Assembly: GCA_947095535.1 (NCBI GenBank)
Contig: OX352773.1
Coordinates: 212,060,093 to 212,124,092, forward strand
Source: Poecilobothrus nobilitatus
Lineage: Eukaryota; Arthropoda; Insecta; Diptera; Dolichopodidae
DNA: 64,000 nucleotides
Reading direction: 5' to 3'
The notes under the pieces were generated by a model. It did not search any database, was not told the DNA's origin, and was given only the letters and a program-made list of their open reading frames with translations. Position numbers and translations under genes: made by a program. This document shows, piece by piece, positions 12,993 to 26,111 of this stretch (the stretch's first letter is position 1; every line of letters starts with the position of its first letter).

Positions 12993-13815
12993 AGAACCCT
13001 GCTTTCGCCATTGTCGTTTCGAACTTTCGTTTATGAAATTTTGACTTAAGACTTAACACAAGCGTCTTAAATTTAAGAATTGAAACAAGCGTCAATCTTT
13101 TGGTTATGCAAAAAACGTCGAAATGTCAAATTTGTGCATACAAAGCAGGTTAAAAATTTATGATTAGTTGTCGATTGTTATTTGGTATGAACAGAACAAA
13201 AGGTGAAATATTAATATATTTTTATTGAAATGGATTCTGATTCTGAGTAAATAGTATTTTTTTTGTGGAATTTTTTGTGATTGGAAAATGACTATGCCTA
13301 CAATTCTGGTAATAAATCAAAAAAACAAATGTGGAAAGATATATTGAAGAATATAATAGAAAAAGATCCAAGTTTTTCTTACGATTTTTCATTTATTTGA
13401 AAATAGTTGAGGTCTATCTGTCAAAAGGTTTACCAAAATTAATATTTTTCTCTTACGTTTTCCATTTTTTTGTTTTCTTTCATGAATATTGCTGTTTATT
13501 GAACATAACATAATCAAAAATCTGCAAAATTCTTATTATATATATGTATATAATTTCTAAAACATATAATATAGAATTTACAAAAATTAATATCTTAATT
13601 TTTAATTTTTCCTTACTTATAATATAAGAAGAACCAAAAATATAAAAATTACACTAAACCACACTAAACAAAAATATTTTGTTTTTGTTCGGTAATGTCG
13701 TTTGATGTCGCGTCAAAAATTTGCAAAAGTCTATTTGACAGTTGCTTGGTTGAATAAAAATAGAATCAAAAATCATTTCGTTGATCGTCATTTTACATTA
13801 CTGACAGCAGGGGAA
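12993..13815. mobile_element. Possible decayed DNA transposon with short inverted ends
   Basis: The left end begins CCCTGCTTTCGCCATTGTC. The right end, read in reverse, begins CCCTGCTGTCAGTAATGTA. Both are flanked by GAA, a possible 3-bp target duplication. An internal inverted copy (ACAAAGCAGGTT, near 13,143) mirrors the left end. Inside lies a short frame resembling a MADF/Myb-SANT DNA-binding domain, a domain known from PIF/Harbinger-type transposons. The inverted-end match is short and imperfect, and GAA is not the TWA site usual for Harbinger, so confidence is low. The remainder of 11,691-12,992 shows nothing recognisable. Confidence 0.25.
13281..13397 (+). pseudogene. Fragment resembling a MADF/Myb-SANT domain
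   Basis: A 39-codon open stretch between stops reads ...NDYAYNSGNKSKKQMWKDI... followed by LKNIIEKDPSFSYDF. The spacing of tyrosine, the basic KSKKQ run and W-K-D-I resembles the Y...N...KK..W..I core of MADF or Myb/SANT-like domains. Such domains occur in transposon-encoded DNA-binding proteins and in fly transcription factors. It has no upstream start in frame (TGA at 13,278) and stops at 13,398, so it cannot be a working protein. A chance resemblance in AT-rich DNA is quite possible. Confidence 0.2.
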
Positions 13816-14894
13816 CTTTAACTTAATAAATATTCTAGTATTAGTCTTTCTTTATCACAATTTCAATTTGGCAACCCTTCACTATATTTTTCATCATTTT
13901 CTATTCAGATACTCATACTCATATTGAAAGAATAATATTTATCTTGAGTCAATATAGGAAAAGAATATTAATAAAAATTGTAAATATTGCATATACATAT
14001 ATATAGTAATTTTAAATTGACTGACTATATACAACGAAGACTCTGATGACGACAATTTACGACATGGGATTTTTAAAGAAGAGAGAAACTCTTAAAAGAT
14101 TTCAAAATAATAACAGAAAAGTAAAATAAAATCTGAAATAATTTTTTTTAAATCACGATTTTTTTTTTTGGATTATTTGTCAAATGTCAACTTTTAAATG
14201 TTAATTATTACTATTATTATTTTTTTGATTTGTTGTTTTTATTTTTATTTTTTTTTTTCTAATTCTAATTCTCTTTTTCCTTTCATTTAATTTCCAAAAT
14301 GTTTGATTAAGTTATAAAGTGAGTTCACAAGGTGCACCACAATTTTAAAAATTGTGACAGTTACGGTAATAACTTGTGATAATTGAAATTGAATTGAAAA
14401 TTAATAAATTGAGAAAAAAAAAAAGAAAATTTAAGAAAATAAAAATTAATAATAGTTAAAATAAATAAATAAAAATTTTGCGGTGTAATTCAAAAGAAAA
14501 GTTGAGTTAAATTGAATTTAGTTAAGTTTTATTTTATTTTTTTGAGAAAAATCATGTCGATTATATTTAATGAATTTGAATTCTATTTTTGTTTTTTGGT
14601 CTTTATTTCATTTTAAAAATTATTAAAATAAAAAATAATATCAACCTATTTTTTTTTTTTAGTGGGCAAATGCAATGTATGAATATTGTTTAGTGTTTAA
14701 TAATAAAAATAAATAAATGTATTTGAGTATGTATGCCATATGTGCATTAATTTTATTTCTATGTATTTGTACAATAGTAATTTTGTAACTAAAATAATGT
14801 TTCTCTCTCATTTCTCTAAATTTTGATCATCTTTTGCACAACGTTGTTGCATGGAGGCCAAATGTTTGTGGACTTTATGAAGAAAGAAATGTTT
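13816..14894. other. AT-rich DNA without recognisable features
   Basis: A/T homopolymers, short TA runs and no open frame of note. Nothing was recognised. Confidence 0.5.
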
Positions 14895-15240
14895 ATGAAC
14901 TCTCTGTCTGTCTCTCTGTTTACAAAACTTCTACACCATTCAAAAAATCATAGATCAATCAATGATATTGTAGACCAACATTTTTATATATAATCCCATC
15001 CTTTAGCTAAAATCACCAAATGACAGGATTTTTTTTTAGCTTTACAAATTAATGTCAAAGTTATACAAGTTTTTCAAATTTATTATTTAAATTTATCGTT
15101 ATGTGAAAGTAAAATTTTGCAAGACTTTCCTTGCTTCATATTTCCACAACGCTTTTAGATAGAGCCTTCAAATTTTCTCTGAATTTATGCAAATACTGTC
15201 AGATTTAGTTTTCCATATTAACTGCTTCAATTTAATACAT
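14895..15240 (+). mobile_element. INE-1/Helitron-like repeat fragment (family D, copy 2)
   Basis: Starts with a GTCT-type core, CTCTCTGTCTGTCTCTCTG, followed by TTTACAAAACTTCTACACC. Near 15,090 it has ATTTATCGTTATGTGAAAG then AAAATTTTGCAAGACTT, matching ATTTACCGTTATGTGAAAC then AAATTTTGCAAAATCC in copy 4 at 35.5 kb. Block order agrees with the other copies. Non-coding. It directly precedes copy 3 in the same orientation. Confidence 0.6.
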
Positions 15241-15274
15241 TTTTCAAAAAAAAATCTGAAAAATTTGCTCATTC

Positions 15275-15625
15275 GTTTAATTCTATCCGCCTGTCGGTCT
15301 ATCAGCTTACAAAACTTCTATGACGTTAAAGCTAGAGAAATTTTGTTTTAACCAATGATAGGTTTCATAAAAAAATGATGTTGTGCAATAACTTTTTTAA
15401 GTAGCTCCATCCCATTACGGAGCTATAGAGTCTCAAAATTAGAAAAAGCCCTGAGATTTTGCTTAACATTTTGTCAATCTAAAAAAGATAAACGGACATT
15501 TTTTGGCTTTATAAATCAATATCAAAATCATACAATCTTTTGAATGTAAATTTAGTATTTAAATTTACCGTTATGTGAAAACAGATAGAACCTAGATAGA
15601 GATTTAGATAGAACCTTAAATATAA
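15275..15625 (+). mobile_element. INE-1/Helitron-like repeat fragment (family D, copy 3)
   Basis: Carries CCGCCTGTCGGTCTATCAG, then CTTACAAAACTTCTATGACG, AGTAGCTCCATCCC, ATTACGGAGCTATAGAG and finally ATTTACCGTTATGTGAAAAC. The last two blocks are shared with copy 4 (34,947-35,710), and the middle block with reverse copy 1. Being head-to-tail with copy 2 at under 50 bp suggests either one larger internally repeated element or a tandem pair, as known for INE-1-like Helitrons. Confidence 0.65.
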
Positions 15626-18600
15626 ATTTTGAGATAATTTTAGAATTAGAATAAGTTGCTTCAGAAAATTTATTTGTACCACAGAAGGTGAATTTAATTT
15701 AAACTATCTTTAGTGTCTTTTGGAAAATGTAAGCCTTTAAAAACATTTACTTTTACATTCTGCCTTGTTTTACTCAGACTGTTCTATTTTGATAATTAAT
15801 TTATTTACTCAGTTCTCCTATCTCGGACTTTATAAATATTGGTATGTAAATTTCATTCAAGAAAATGCCTCATTGATAATTTATAGGTAATGATTACTTA
15901 TCGCTGCTTAGCCAAAAATTATTTATTACAAAATTTTATTAAATTATTTACAAATCACAGTATAGATGATCCTGAAAGTCAACCCTTTCTGCTATATGTA
16001 TTATATTATATGAAGTAATATTGAAAAAATATATATGATTCTCAATGTTCTTTGGTTAAAAAGGTTTGTAGACTTTTTAAAGTTCTTTATGAAAGATAAC
16101 GGTATTTTAACATTTTTGACGTTTTTCAATTAAGAAAATAAAAATTAATCCTTAATACATTAGTAAATAAAAAAGCAAATTTTCTTTATAAGCATTACTT
16201 AGCAGAAAAACTCAATTATCTTCAAGATGTTCTTCTAATAAAAAACGAAAATTACCCTAAAATTTAATTTCTATTTACAAAAATTACTAAATTACTACAA
16301 AAGAAAAAACAAAATTGATGAAAACATATGTGGTTAGAAACAAATGCTGCCAATAAACATATAAATTAACCTTAAAATTAATTTTTTTAATAAAGTAATT
16401 TTTTTAATAAATTATGAAAATTATTATTTATAAAATATTATTATCCCAATTTTTCATTTTTTTCATTTAATTCATCATTTTTACGGTATAATTTTTCATT
16501 TCCTGTTTATTTTTTTTTTTGGATTATAATGGCATCAGACAGACTTTCTTTTATCTGAAACAAAACTAATAATTATTATTTTTATTATTTGTTTTTTAGT
16601 TTAAACTGGCAACATGTTGCTAATTAATTGATTGTTACTAAAAATGTTATCTAATCATGCAGAAAATATTTTTTAGTTCGTTTTTTTTTTCTTTTTTGGG
16701 GATCATGGCTTAATCTAAACTCTTTGTTTTTTTTTTCCAAAGGAGCAATGGAGGCTAGAGTAGACATAAGTTGTTTAAAACTATTTTTTACTCGTAAATT
16801 GTATAGTTGTTAAAAAATGAGTTTTGGAATTAAAAAAAAAAAAAAAAATGGTCCAAATGATGACAGAAGCTGAAAAGGCGCAATTACACACTATTAAATT
16901 GTGCTTAAAAACAAAAACAATTTCTAACTGAAAGAAACATCTATGGACCATAATCCTCTTTAAGATTTAATATTTATATTTTTTTGTGAAAGTACGATTT
17001 TTTTTTTGTGTAGCCGTTTTTATATCCAATATTTTATTTTGTTGAAAAAATTTTGTTGCAAAAAGAAAAAATACTGACACAAACATCTGTAGCAAATTTT
17101 TTTATTATATTTTTTTTCTTTCAATTTGTTTATATCTACAGATAGACTACAAATTGGAATAATAATTCCTGTTTCTTTTTCCATGACAATTTTTTTGATT
17201 AGCTCTCTTAGTATTTACTTGCCTGCAATAGATACAACTTGGGTTCTGTTAATATAAATTTAGATACTTTCAGGTCTGAATAAATCGTAATTAAATATGT
17301 TAAGTATTGTTTAAACAATTGGGAAATCTATTTCGCTGTGTCACCAAACAATAAAAATTATTTTCGATTTAAGTTAAAAAATAATTGTACATAACTTGTA
17401 AAGTTTTTTATTAGTTTCGTTGCTAACATATTTTTTAAATAACAGACCTTTGATCATTTTTAACCTGGTATTTCTTTTAGAAGTTCATCTCAAAATAACA
17501 AAAATTTTTCATGGCTTCTATTACGCGTATAACAATGCATTCTACAGATAAATGTTTTTGTTTTAAACACTCTATTCAATGTTACTTTGAACCTTAATAC
17601 TAATTTGAATAAAGCATACTAAAATGAATTTCTTGAAGCAAAAAATTATTATTTTGTTACCTTGTGCTGTTTCCATTCATATATTTGTTATAAGACACCA
17701 AGAAACTAATCTGGTAAGCTTTAGTTTATTTAAAGAAAAATCTCAAATATGTATAAACAAATGTAAAAATTTCTTTTAACCTCTATTTTTACAAATGACC
17801 AGCTATTAAAGCATTTTTATCACACACTGTAACGTTAATTTTTGTTGCTTTTTATAAACTTCATAACTAAAAAAAAAAAATTCATTTAAACAAATTCAAA
17901 TCAATTTAAAAAAAAATCAAATTACACCTGCAATCAATATGTTTCTGCGGGACAACAATACAACAAAACCAACAGTACCCATACAACAAAAAATAAAAAG
18001 AATACTAAACATACCACCAATGATAACAAAATAAATATTCTGAAATTAGAATCAACAGCTTCAATACGGGATTATTGTCCTTTCGTAAAAATAAATACAA
18101 TCATATAATATCGTAATACTAAAGTAAAATAAGCAAAGAATATTAAATACAGGTACACGCATCTATACATATACGCATACATATGTCCAGATAAATCAAA
18201 AATTACACCTGATTTTTAAGGGTTTGTTGTCATTAATAAAAAAAAAAATCTTTCGAACCCTTGGTTTCAATCTTTCTTCATTTGCTTCGTTATTCGTTCG
18301 TTCGTGCTTTTGCTTATTCGTTTTTTTAAAATTTTTTTTTTTGAATGTATTATGGGAATAAATCCAAACAAAAAAAAAGAAATGATCTTTTTGGATGGTC
18401 ACAGATCCAGATATTTCTTGATTTTAGTAACAATTAGGAGGAGATAAAATTTCACCTGTATTTTTTAAAAGAAAAATACAGAAATTGAAAAGCAGAGGTT
18501 TTTTTTTTTTTTATTGGAAAAAAAATTGAGTAAATAAAGTAAAAAATCTGCTCTAATACAGGTGAACAAGAAATGAAAATTAACATGACTGCAAATAAAG

Positions 18601-21600
18601 AAAAGTTTTAAAGATAAAATTTTGAGAAAGGGGTAGAAAGAAAGAAATTTCTAAATGTTTATTTTAATCGATCATTTTTTGATGGTAATGTGTTTTCTTT
18701 TTTTTTTTTGTGTGAGTTTTTGTTTCCCCATTTATTTTGACTTTGAGATGAAGTGTTAAATTGATGATCTCGAAATAATGTTTTATTACTTTTAAAAATT
18801 TTTATTATTATTGTTGTTGTATAGTCAGGCATAGATTTATAATAAGGGTAAAATGTAATTTGATTGGTACAACACCTGGCAGCAGGTTTTTAAAATTAAA
18901 ACATTTAATTTTATAAGTATTACAATATATTAAATAGAATTTACTTGCAGAACTCACTGATTCTTACCTTTTTCTTATGGCAAATGAACGTAGTTAAGAT
19001 AAACCAATTTTACAAAGTATTGAGGGAAGTGTTGCAGCAAATAGTTTTCAACTATATGTTGTGGTAAAAAATTAATGTCATTTCAATTAAAAAATTACTT
19101 TTTACTTTAAGTCTTACCTAAGTCCTTTATCTTAAATCAGGCTTCAATGTTTATCAAAGAAAATGAATCGCAATCGGTAAATTAATACATTTTATTCTAT
19201 TTATTCCTTCATAATCGTTGATTTAGACTTTTCTGACACAGGCACTTAACAAAAATTATAGCTGCAATGGAAATGACTAAATGTAAAAGATATGTTTTTC
19301 GTAAGTTTTTCTTCACGGCAATTAAAAAATTGTTCGGTTATATAATATCCTCTCCACTCCCACCTAGTAAATTAAACGTGCAAGGAAAAATATAGAAATT
19401 GTGGTATACATATTAATAAAATTTTGTGTCTGATACAAATCTAATTTTCAAGTAAACCTTCAAAATATTTTAAAATTTAGAAAGTTTTTTATTTTTATTT
19501 TGATGATTTAAGGACGAAAATTTGTACCTGAATTAAAACTGAATATTTTTTGTCACATTTCAATTAAAGGCTCTATATTTTAAATTATATTTAGTTATTT
19601 TTTTTTATTTTAATATCTAATTAGAAAAATTTTTTATAAGAGAGATCTGAATTTTTACATTATGACTATCTTTTGTATAGCTTAAGTGGAGCGATCAAGA
19701 TAAAGATTTTAAATTACCCTTTCTACTTGTTTTTGTGTAGTTTAATCTTCATATATGATGCCAAATATTCAGTTGTATGATATGGATATATTGAGGAAAA
19801 AGCAATGCTTGACAGACATATGTCATTGTGGAAATTTTGGAAAATTAATTTTGTCAAAAAGGGAGCAAAAAACCAAAATTCAAAATATTCATTCATAATG
19901 ATTGTGGTTTCGGCACTTAAATTTTACTCATTTTTTTTTTCCAAATTAAAAAACAAAATATACTTAAAGGTAAAAACAAAATTATTTCAATACAATGTTG
20001 CTTAAAGAAATTAAAAGTAATAATGAAATCATTAAAATTATTTATGCTAATTTAATTAATTTAAAAGAGTTTTTTTTTTGAATAAATTGTGCCAATAACA
20101 CCATCTGGACCAGCTGAATCTTTTATATTCCAGTTTTTAAAGAAATTCCTTAAGCACATTTAAGTAAATTAGAAGAAACCAACTATAAAAAAACATAAGA
20201 GGACTCTTTGATGACTGTGGTGAGTTGAAGGGATACATTTTTAGTTAATCGCTTATCTTTCTTCAAAAAGTTTTTTGTATAAGTGAAATTTGATAAGAAT
20301 TTAAATTTCATTCCTCTAAAACATAAAGAATGAAAAATCGGAATGCATTTTTGCTTGTGGTAAAAATAACCGGAATCTTTTAGGTATATGATTAAGGTAC
20401 CTGATGAATGACCAATCACTACCAGAATAGGTTATCCAAACGGCATGATGTTAATCAGAGCTATATTTTGCCGTGAGGATGACAAGTAGTTCTAGATTAA
20501 ACAACTAGATAATAATAGTTAAGACTGATATACCTGATCAGTGATACAGTATCAGATTGTAAAAACAATTGAAAACCACTTCAGTATATTTCTTGAAGAC
20601 ATGCACATGTCTTATACATAGACTCAACAACTCATTTAAGAAAACTAACATTAAAAAAATGAAAATAAATTCTTCTATTGTAAAAAAAACTGCAATAATT
20701 ATTTCTATATTTAAAATTTATTTACTTTTAAGTTTTTTTTTTTTAACTAAAGACAAAATAAATATTGGGAAATTAAGTAAAATTTTTATAACTCTTTGTA
20801 GTCAGGTTAGTTTTTTTTTTTATTATGATGTATAATGTATACGCTATTAGGCAATCAAATCTTTCTAAACCAATCTAATTTATATTCTATGTTTTTTTAA
20901 TAAATAATTTTCATATTTTTTAATAATTTATTTATATATTCAAATTATGAAGTTAGATATGATGAAAATAATAGAATTAATTGATTTTTATTAGAGAATT
21001 TGCCATAGAAAATCATAATAAAATGTTTATACTCGTATATGAATCCATCAGTTATTAACAATTTTAAGATGACTTAAAATAAAAATTTATGTAATAAATT
21101 TAATTTTCTATAAATTCTAATTAAATGCAAATATTGATTAAAATTTATGATTTATTCATTAATATTTTGCAATATGTTCTGGAAGAGTGAAAGAAAATTC
21201 CTTTGATTGCAATAAAACATAAAAAACAAAAAAAAAAATCTACAAATTCCTATTCCTATATTCCTATTTTATTATTGGAAAAAAATATATATATATAAAA
21301 TATATATATATATACAAAAGCGATAACGAAGTTCTCAAATTAAATATAAGCATTTAAAAATAAAACAAAAATAAAAGAATATTGAAATAATTTAAGAAAA
21401 ATCAGCATGAAACCATAGAAAATTTTTTTTTTTTTTTATTAATTTTTAACATTAAAAATATGAAAGATTATAAAACTTTTCATTTAATTATTTTTAATAT
21501 ACACTTATATGCTATAAAATTAATACATTAGTTATCATGTTTAATTTTACTTTAAAACCACTTGACCATTAAAACGATCAAAAAAGAAAAAAAAAAAAAA

Positions 21601-23784
21601 GAACTTTAATTAACCATTAGTTTCAATTCAACTGCACTTACCATTAAATATTGTAATAATAATGCTAATAGAACAAATTTTCAATGTTGTACCAATTGCC
21701 AAAAATCATTTAAATGTCAAATCGATTTATTTAGGTAATTTGAAAGAATTTTAGAACTTTAAAATTCACTTTAATACACAAACCTCAAAATTGAGAAACC
21801 CTAGTACTCATAATTTAAAATCAACCTAAATAAGCACCATTGTAAGTTAAAGAAAAGCTGTTGGAATTTAAAAAAAAAAATAGAAATCCGTTAACTAAAA
21901 AACAATCGATTGTTCAAATATGCCCAAATGTTTTTAAACATAAGCCGCATATAAACAATATAAAGATGAAAATTCATAACAAAAAAATAAGAGTCCAAAT
22001 CATTTAAGGAGGAATCTTGAGTTCTATAAATTGTATATAGGCGATATTAGAAAAAAAACTTAAAAATTGTATAGCATTAGTTAAAAGTAAATCGTAGGGT
22101 TCTTCATACACAATCAGTAAATACTATTATTTCTATATATACATTTTGGGTCCATTAAGGTATAAAATTCAATTATTGAAATTAATAAAAAAGTAAAAGT
22201 GCTGGGACAAACAGACATTTTTATTTTAATAATAATGTTTTTTTTTTTATTTTTCTTAACTAAACAATCCACTTAATGAATATGTAATTCTAAAAAAAAA
22301 AATTTATTTTTATTTTATAAAATTATTTTTAAGTTACATTTTATTTCTTATCCTCATAAAACTTTCGATGATTTACAACCATTGAATTATGATTACATCT
22401 GCTTGCCTTCTTTTTTTTTTTTGTTTTCCTTCTTTCATTTTTTAATATGTTTTTTCAATCCAGCTTTACCAAATCCCTTTTAATTCCCTGTCAAAAAAAA
22501 AAAAAAAAAAACAAAACAAAAAAAAAAAGAAATTTAAAATAAAATATAAATAAAAAAATAATAATTTCGAATAATTTGAAAGGCAGTTATCATCTTTAAA
22601 TAATAAAATTACTATAAAAAAATAAAAATAAAAAGTTATTAAAATTTACCATAGAAAATTAGATTGGCTTTAGATTGCACACCAGCACTATTTATAACCA
22701 TAATATACAAAATAATAATAATTCTAAATTTGATATAACAGTGAATCAATATATTATGTACATGTAGAAAATGTAATTCACAACAGGAATCAAGACAATT
22801 TTATTCTTAAAATATAACTCTAACGAGCCACTATTACTTTTCTTCAATTTGTTTTTGTTTTTTTTTTTTTTTTTTTTTTGTAGTTTTCTATCATTATTTA
22901 AAGAGAAGAAGAAAAATAAGAAGTTTGTACATTTAATAAAATTCTTAAAAGAGACAATAATGATTATAATGATGTCCTAGTGTTATCCTGATGGACAGTA
23001 AAATAATAAAAAAAAAAAGAAAAAAACATCAAATAATTCATTCTTTTCATGACTATAATTTAATTTTGAATAAAAAAAAAAAAAGAATTAAAGAAAATGA
23101 CCACATAAAGTTGTTAATAATAAAAAAAAATATGTGTTATATTAAAATTTTAATTTATGCGGTTAAAATTGACAACTAAAGGAATTTTAAAAGATGGCAA
23201 TTGAATAATTGTGACTGAATTCAACGTAGAAAATTTTCTAGGTTTTTTATCAATATGTACCATATAATGAAATTTAAGAAGTACATTATCATCTTTTTTA
23301 AAATATCCCTACTCATTTTTTCTTCCATCCTTTTTAATTGACGAATTTAGGAAATCCGCATTCCCTAAGGATCCTTCCTACATTATTATCCCGAAAACCA
23401 ATCTGTACATTTGTAAATGTATTAGAATCTTACAAAGTATTTTGAGAAAAGATAATATTTTTTAATAAACGATCCAAATGTCACCTCAACACTCTCTCCA
23501 CGGCACCTATTGCGTTTAATCGAATTTCTTCCTCTTGGAAACTTAAGGAGTGAAAACTTATAACAAGGAAAGCTTTCACTCTCCACCCCTACTTGAATCA
23601 ATTCATTAGATGGCAAATTTCAGATTATGAAAATTGGTATGTAACTAAAATTTCGGGAATGTGGAATGATTTACCAGGTCATGTATTCCTTAAAATTGGG
23701 CATGCTTACATTTTCAATTGACATAGGTTTAAGGAGATCGTCAACGCTTTCGTTCATCATATTTCTTAAAGTAATAAAGATCCC
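15626..23784. other. AT-rich DNA, homopolymers, no genes recognised
   Basis: About 8 kb with no recognised gene or element. Poly(A)/poly(T) tracts are frequent, including a 19-A run at 22,493-22,511 and a 22-T run at 22,858-22,879. A TA repeat lies near 21,283-21,314. Small open frames (60-90 codons) are low-complexity. A somewhat GC-richer patch at about 23,340-23,640 is unexplained. Confidence 0.5.
22858..22879. repeat. Poly(T) tract, 22 bases
   Basis: An uninterrupted run of 22 T. It is one of the longest homopolymers of the window, in a region already rich in such runs. It could be a retroposon tail in reverse, but no body was recognised beside it. Confidence 0.9.
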
Positions 23785-23915
23785 CCAACCTATTGTTTGG
23801 TCAAAGTAGTAGGGGGTTAAAGTATTCCATACTTTAATAGATGAATCGTGCTTGTACCGCTTCTTTTTAGCATTTGTCGATGATTCTCATCTACCACCGT
23901 AAAAAAGAAAAAATG
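23785..23915 (+). mobile_element. SINE-B family fragment, copy 3
   Basis: Shares CCTATTGTTTGGTCAAAG with copy 6 at 48.9 kb (TCTATTGTTTGGTCTAAA). It ends TTTGTCGATGATTCTCATC followed by an A-rich stretch; copy 6 ends TTTCGATGATTCCCACCC plus poly(A). The middle is diverged. An upstream piece near 23,670 (ACCAGGTCATGTATTCC) may be part of the same insertion. Confidence 0.45.
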
Positions 23916-25938
23916 GTTAGTAAATATGATATGGATATAAAACTGTTAAGGGTGTAATTAGAAAAAACTAGATTCAAAAAAAGAAAATGTTAAAAATGAT
24001 CAAGAGCTTCTTAAGAACTTCAATATTTAAAAAAAAAAAAAAGAATTTAAATCCTGATGTGCATTAAAATATTCATTACTTTCTAAAAATTGGTTTCAAT
24101 TTTATTCACAATTAAGTACACTAATTAAAACCAAAAATTGTTCCCAGTAGATTTTAAAAAGCACTTTTTCACATTTTACGAAAATAAATATGTTTTATAG
24201 TTAACTACATAATTATAACAATCTACAAATTTGAAATCAACAATAAATATTAAAGATATTCAAATATTAGTTTGAGCCATGAGGCATTGAGCCATGCTCC
24301 TCATATTATGTTCTTATTAAAGTTTAAGACAAGAATTTTGTTTCAGCTTAATGTAGTTATCAGTTTGAGTAAATCGCCTTCCAAATTCTAGTGATTGAGT
24401 TCGGTCTAGCTCTTTTGTGGTTTCATTTATTTAATAAATGTAATGCTAATCGGTTTGAATACATTTTGCTGCATGACAATATTATCTCCTTCACAGTTTG
24501 TAGGTTGTTTATAATTGATGAATTGTTTTACATACACGGGGCGTTAACTATTGCTCGTAGTATTTTGTATTGAAATCTTTTAAGTATCTCGATGCATCAG
24601 TTACATATTATGCTAGATACAGTTCAATACCGCATCTTCATATTGGCTTTACACACAATCATTTTACATTGTAGAAATAGTTATAATGTTTGATTCATGA
24701 TTCAATATATTTTGTTAAGCTTAAATAAATTCTGATATACTTTTGAACAAAGTTATAAACAGCTATTCTAAACGTAATTTTATCCCATTTACATATTTAT
24801 AAAATTATTTTTCATATGACATTTTCATGTCAATTTAATCAATATCAAAACCCTTGAAAAAAACAAACACCCTTCAAAAACAAAAAAAAAACGAGCGAAT
24901 TAATTTTTAAAATGAAACCCCCGACCTAGTTTTTGTTTAAGCGATTATAATTTCATTATAATAAAAACCAAAAAAAAATTAAAAAATATTAAATACTCTA
25001 CTAATGAACAGGCGTAACGAAAAAAAACAAGCATTGTTATTGTACAGTACAACAAAATAATCGTCCCTCCATCGAATAAATGATATTATTAAAATGTTAT
25101 GTCATAATTTATTGCATTTAATCTAGATTGTAAGTATTTATTTATTCAAACCATCATCGTTTATTACTAGTTTCAACATTATTATAACTATTATATAAGA
25201 TGACACCTACAAAAAAAAAAAAAAAGTCTAGAATAAAGAAAAAATAAAAAAAAAAATAAAAGATTTTATTTTATTACTAGAAAAGCATCCAGCCATCCAT
25301 CGGTTCACTAACAAAACTAGAACTGAAAAAAAAATGAAAATAAAAATAATGAAATTGAAACGATCATAAAATTTTGTAATCGAAATTGTTTTTTTTTTTC
25401 GGTTTCTTATATAATTTTTATTAAAATGGATAATTTGATTTCTCAGTTAATAAAATGTAAGCTTCTTCCTCTTGTCTAATATTAAGAGTTTTAAACGATA
25501 CGGAAATGACCACGTAAAGTATATATAGTGTATAATAAAGTTGTACCCAAAATTTTAGTATTTTTTTTTTTTTGTTTCGATTAAATAAAAAACAAAATTC
25601 AAATTGAATTAAATTAAATTTTTTTCTAATGGAGAGGAAGCCACAGTTTTCATTTTTATTTAAAAATATTTAGAAAGCAATTTATTTTCTAAGATGTTTG
25701 TAAGCAAATTAAATGAAGTCAGTTAATTAATCTAGATCTAAAGAATTTTTTCTTTCAGTTGTGTTAGTCTAATCCATTGTATTCTAAATAGAACTTTTGT
25801 ATAATATAGATACCTCATTGAAGAAGAGAGAGTCCACTTTTTATAAGGATCATAATCTCTACTGCGGCAGCTTTCTTATAATTTCCTACTTGAATTAAGC
25901 ATGTACCTTGGAAAGAGTAATAAACAAAAAACAGAATA

Positions 25939-26111
25939 GGGGGCCTCGGTCACCTATAATAGTGGGTAAGAGAGTATAAAATAAGATGTAAACACCAAGC
26001 AAACATGGGTTTGAGTCCCACACACGTCCTGAGAATCATTTCTCTTACGACATCTACATTCACACCTAGAAGGTGCGAGGGCAGGAAAATAAACAAACAG
26101 AAAAAAAAGAA
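25939..26111 (+). mobile_element. tRNA-derived SINE (SINE-A, copy 2)
   Basis: Head GGGGCCTCGGTCACC...AGTGGGTAAGAG. B box GGTTTGAGTCCC, very close to the consensus GGTTCGANTCC. Body CACACGTCCTGAGAATC...CTTACGACATCTACATTC, parallel to copy 1 at 5,394. The tail is AATAAACAAACAG plus poly(A). The left flank AATAAACAAAAAACAGAATA resembles the tail and right flank, so a target-site duplication is possible, but it cannot be separated from the tail itself. The preceding stretch 23,916-25,938 holds nothing recognised. Confidence 0.7.
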
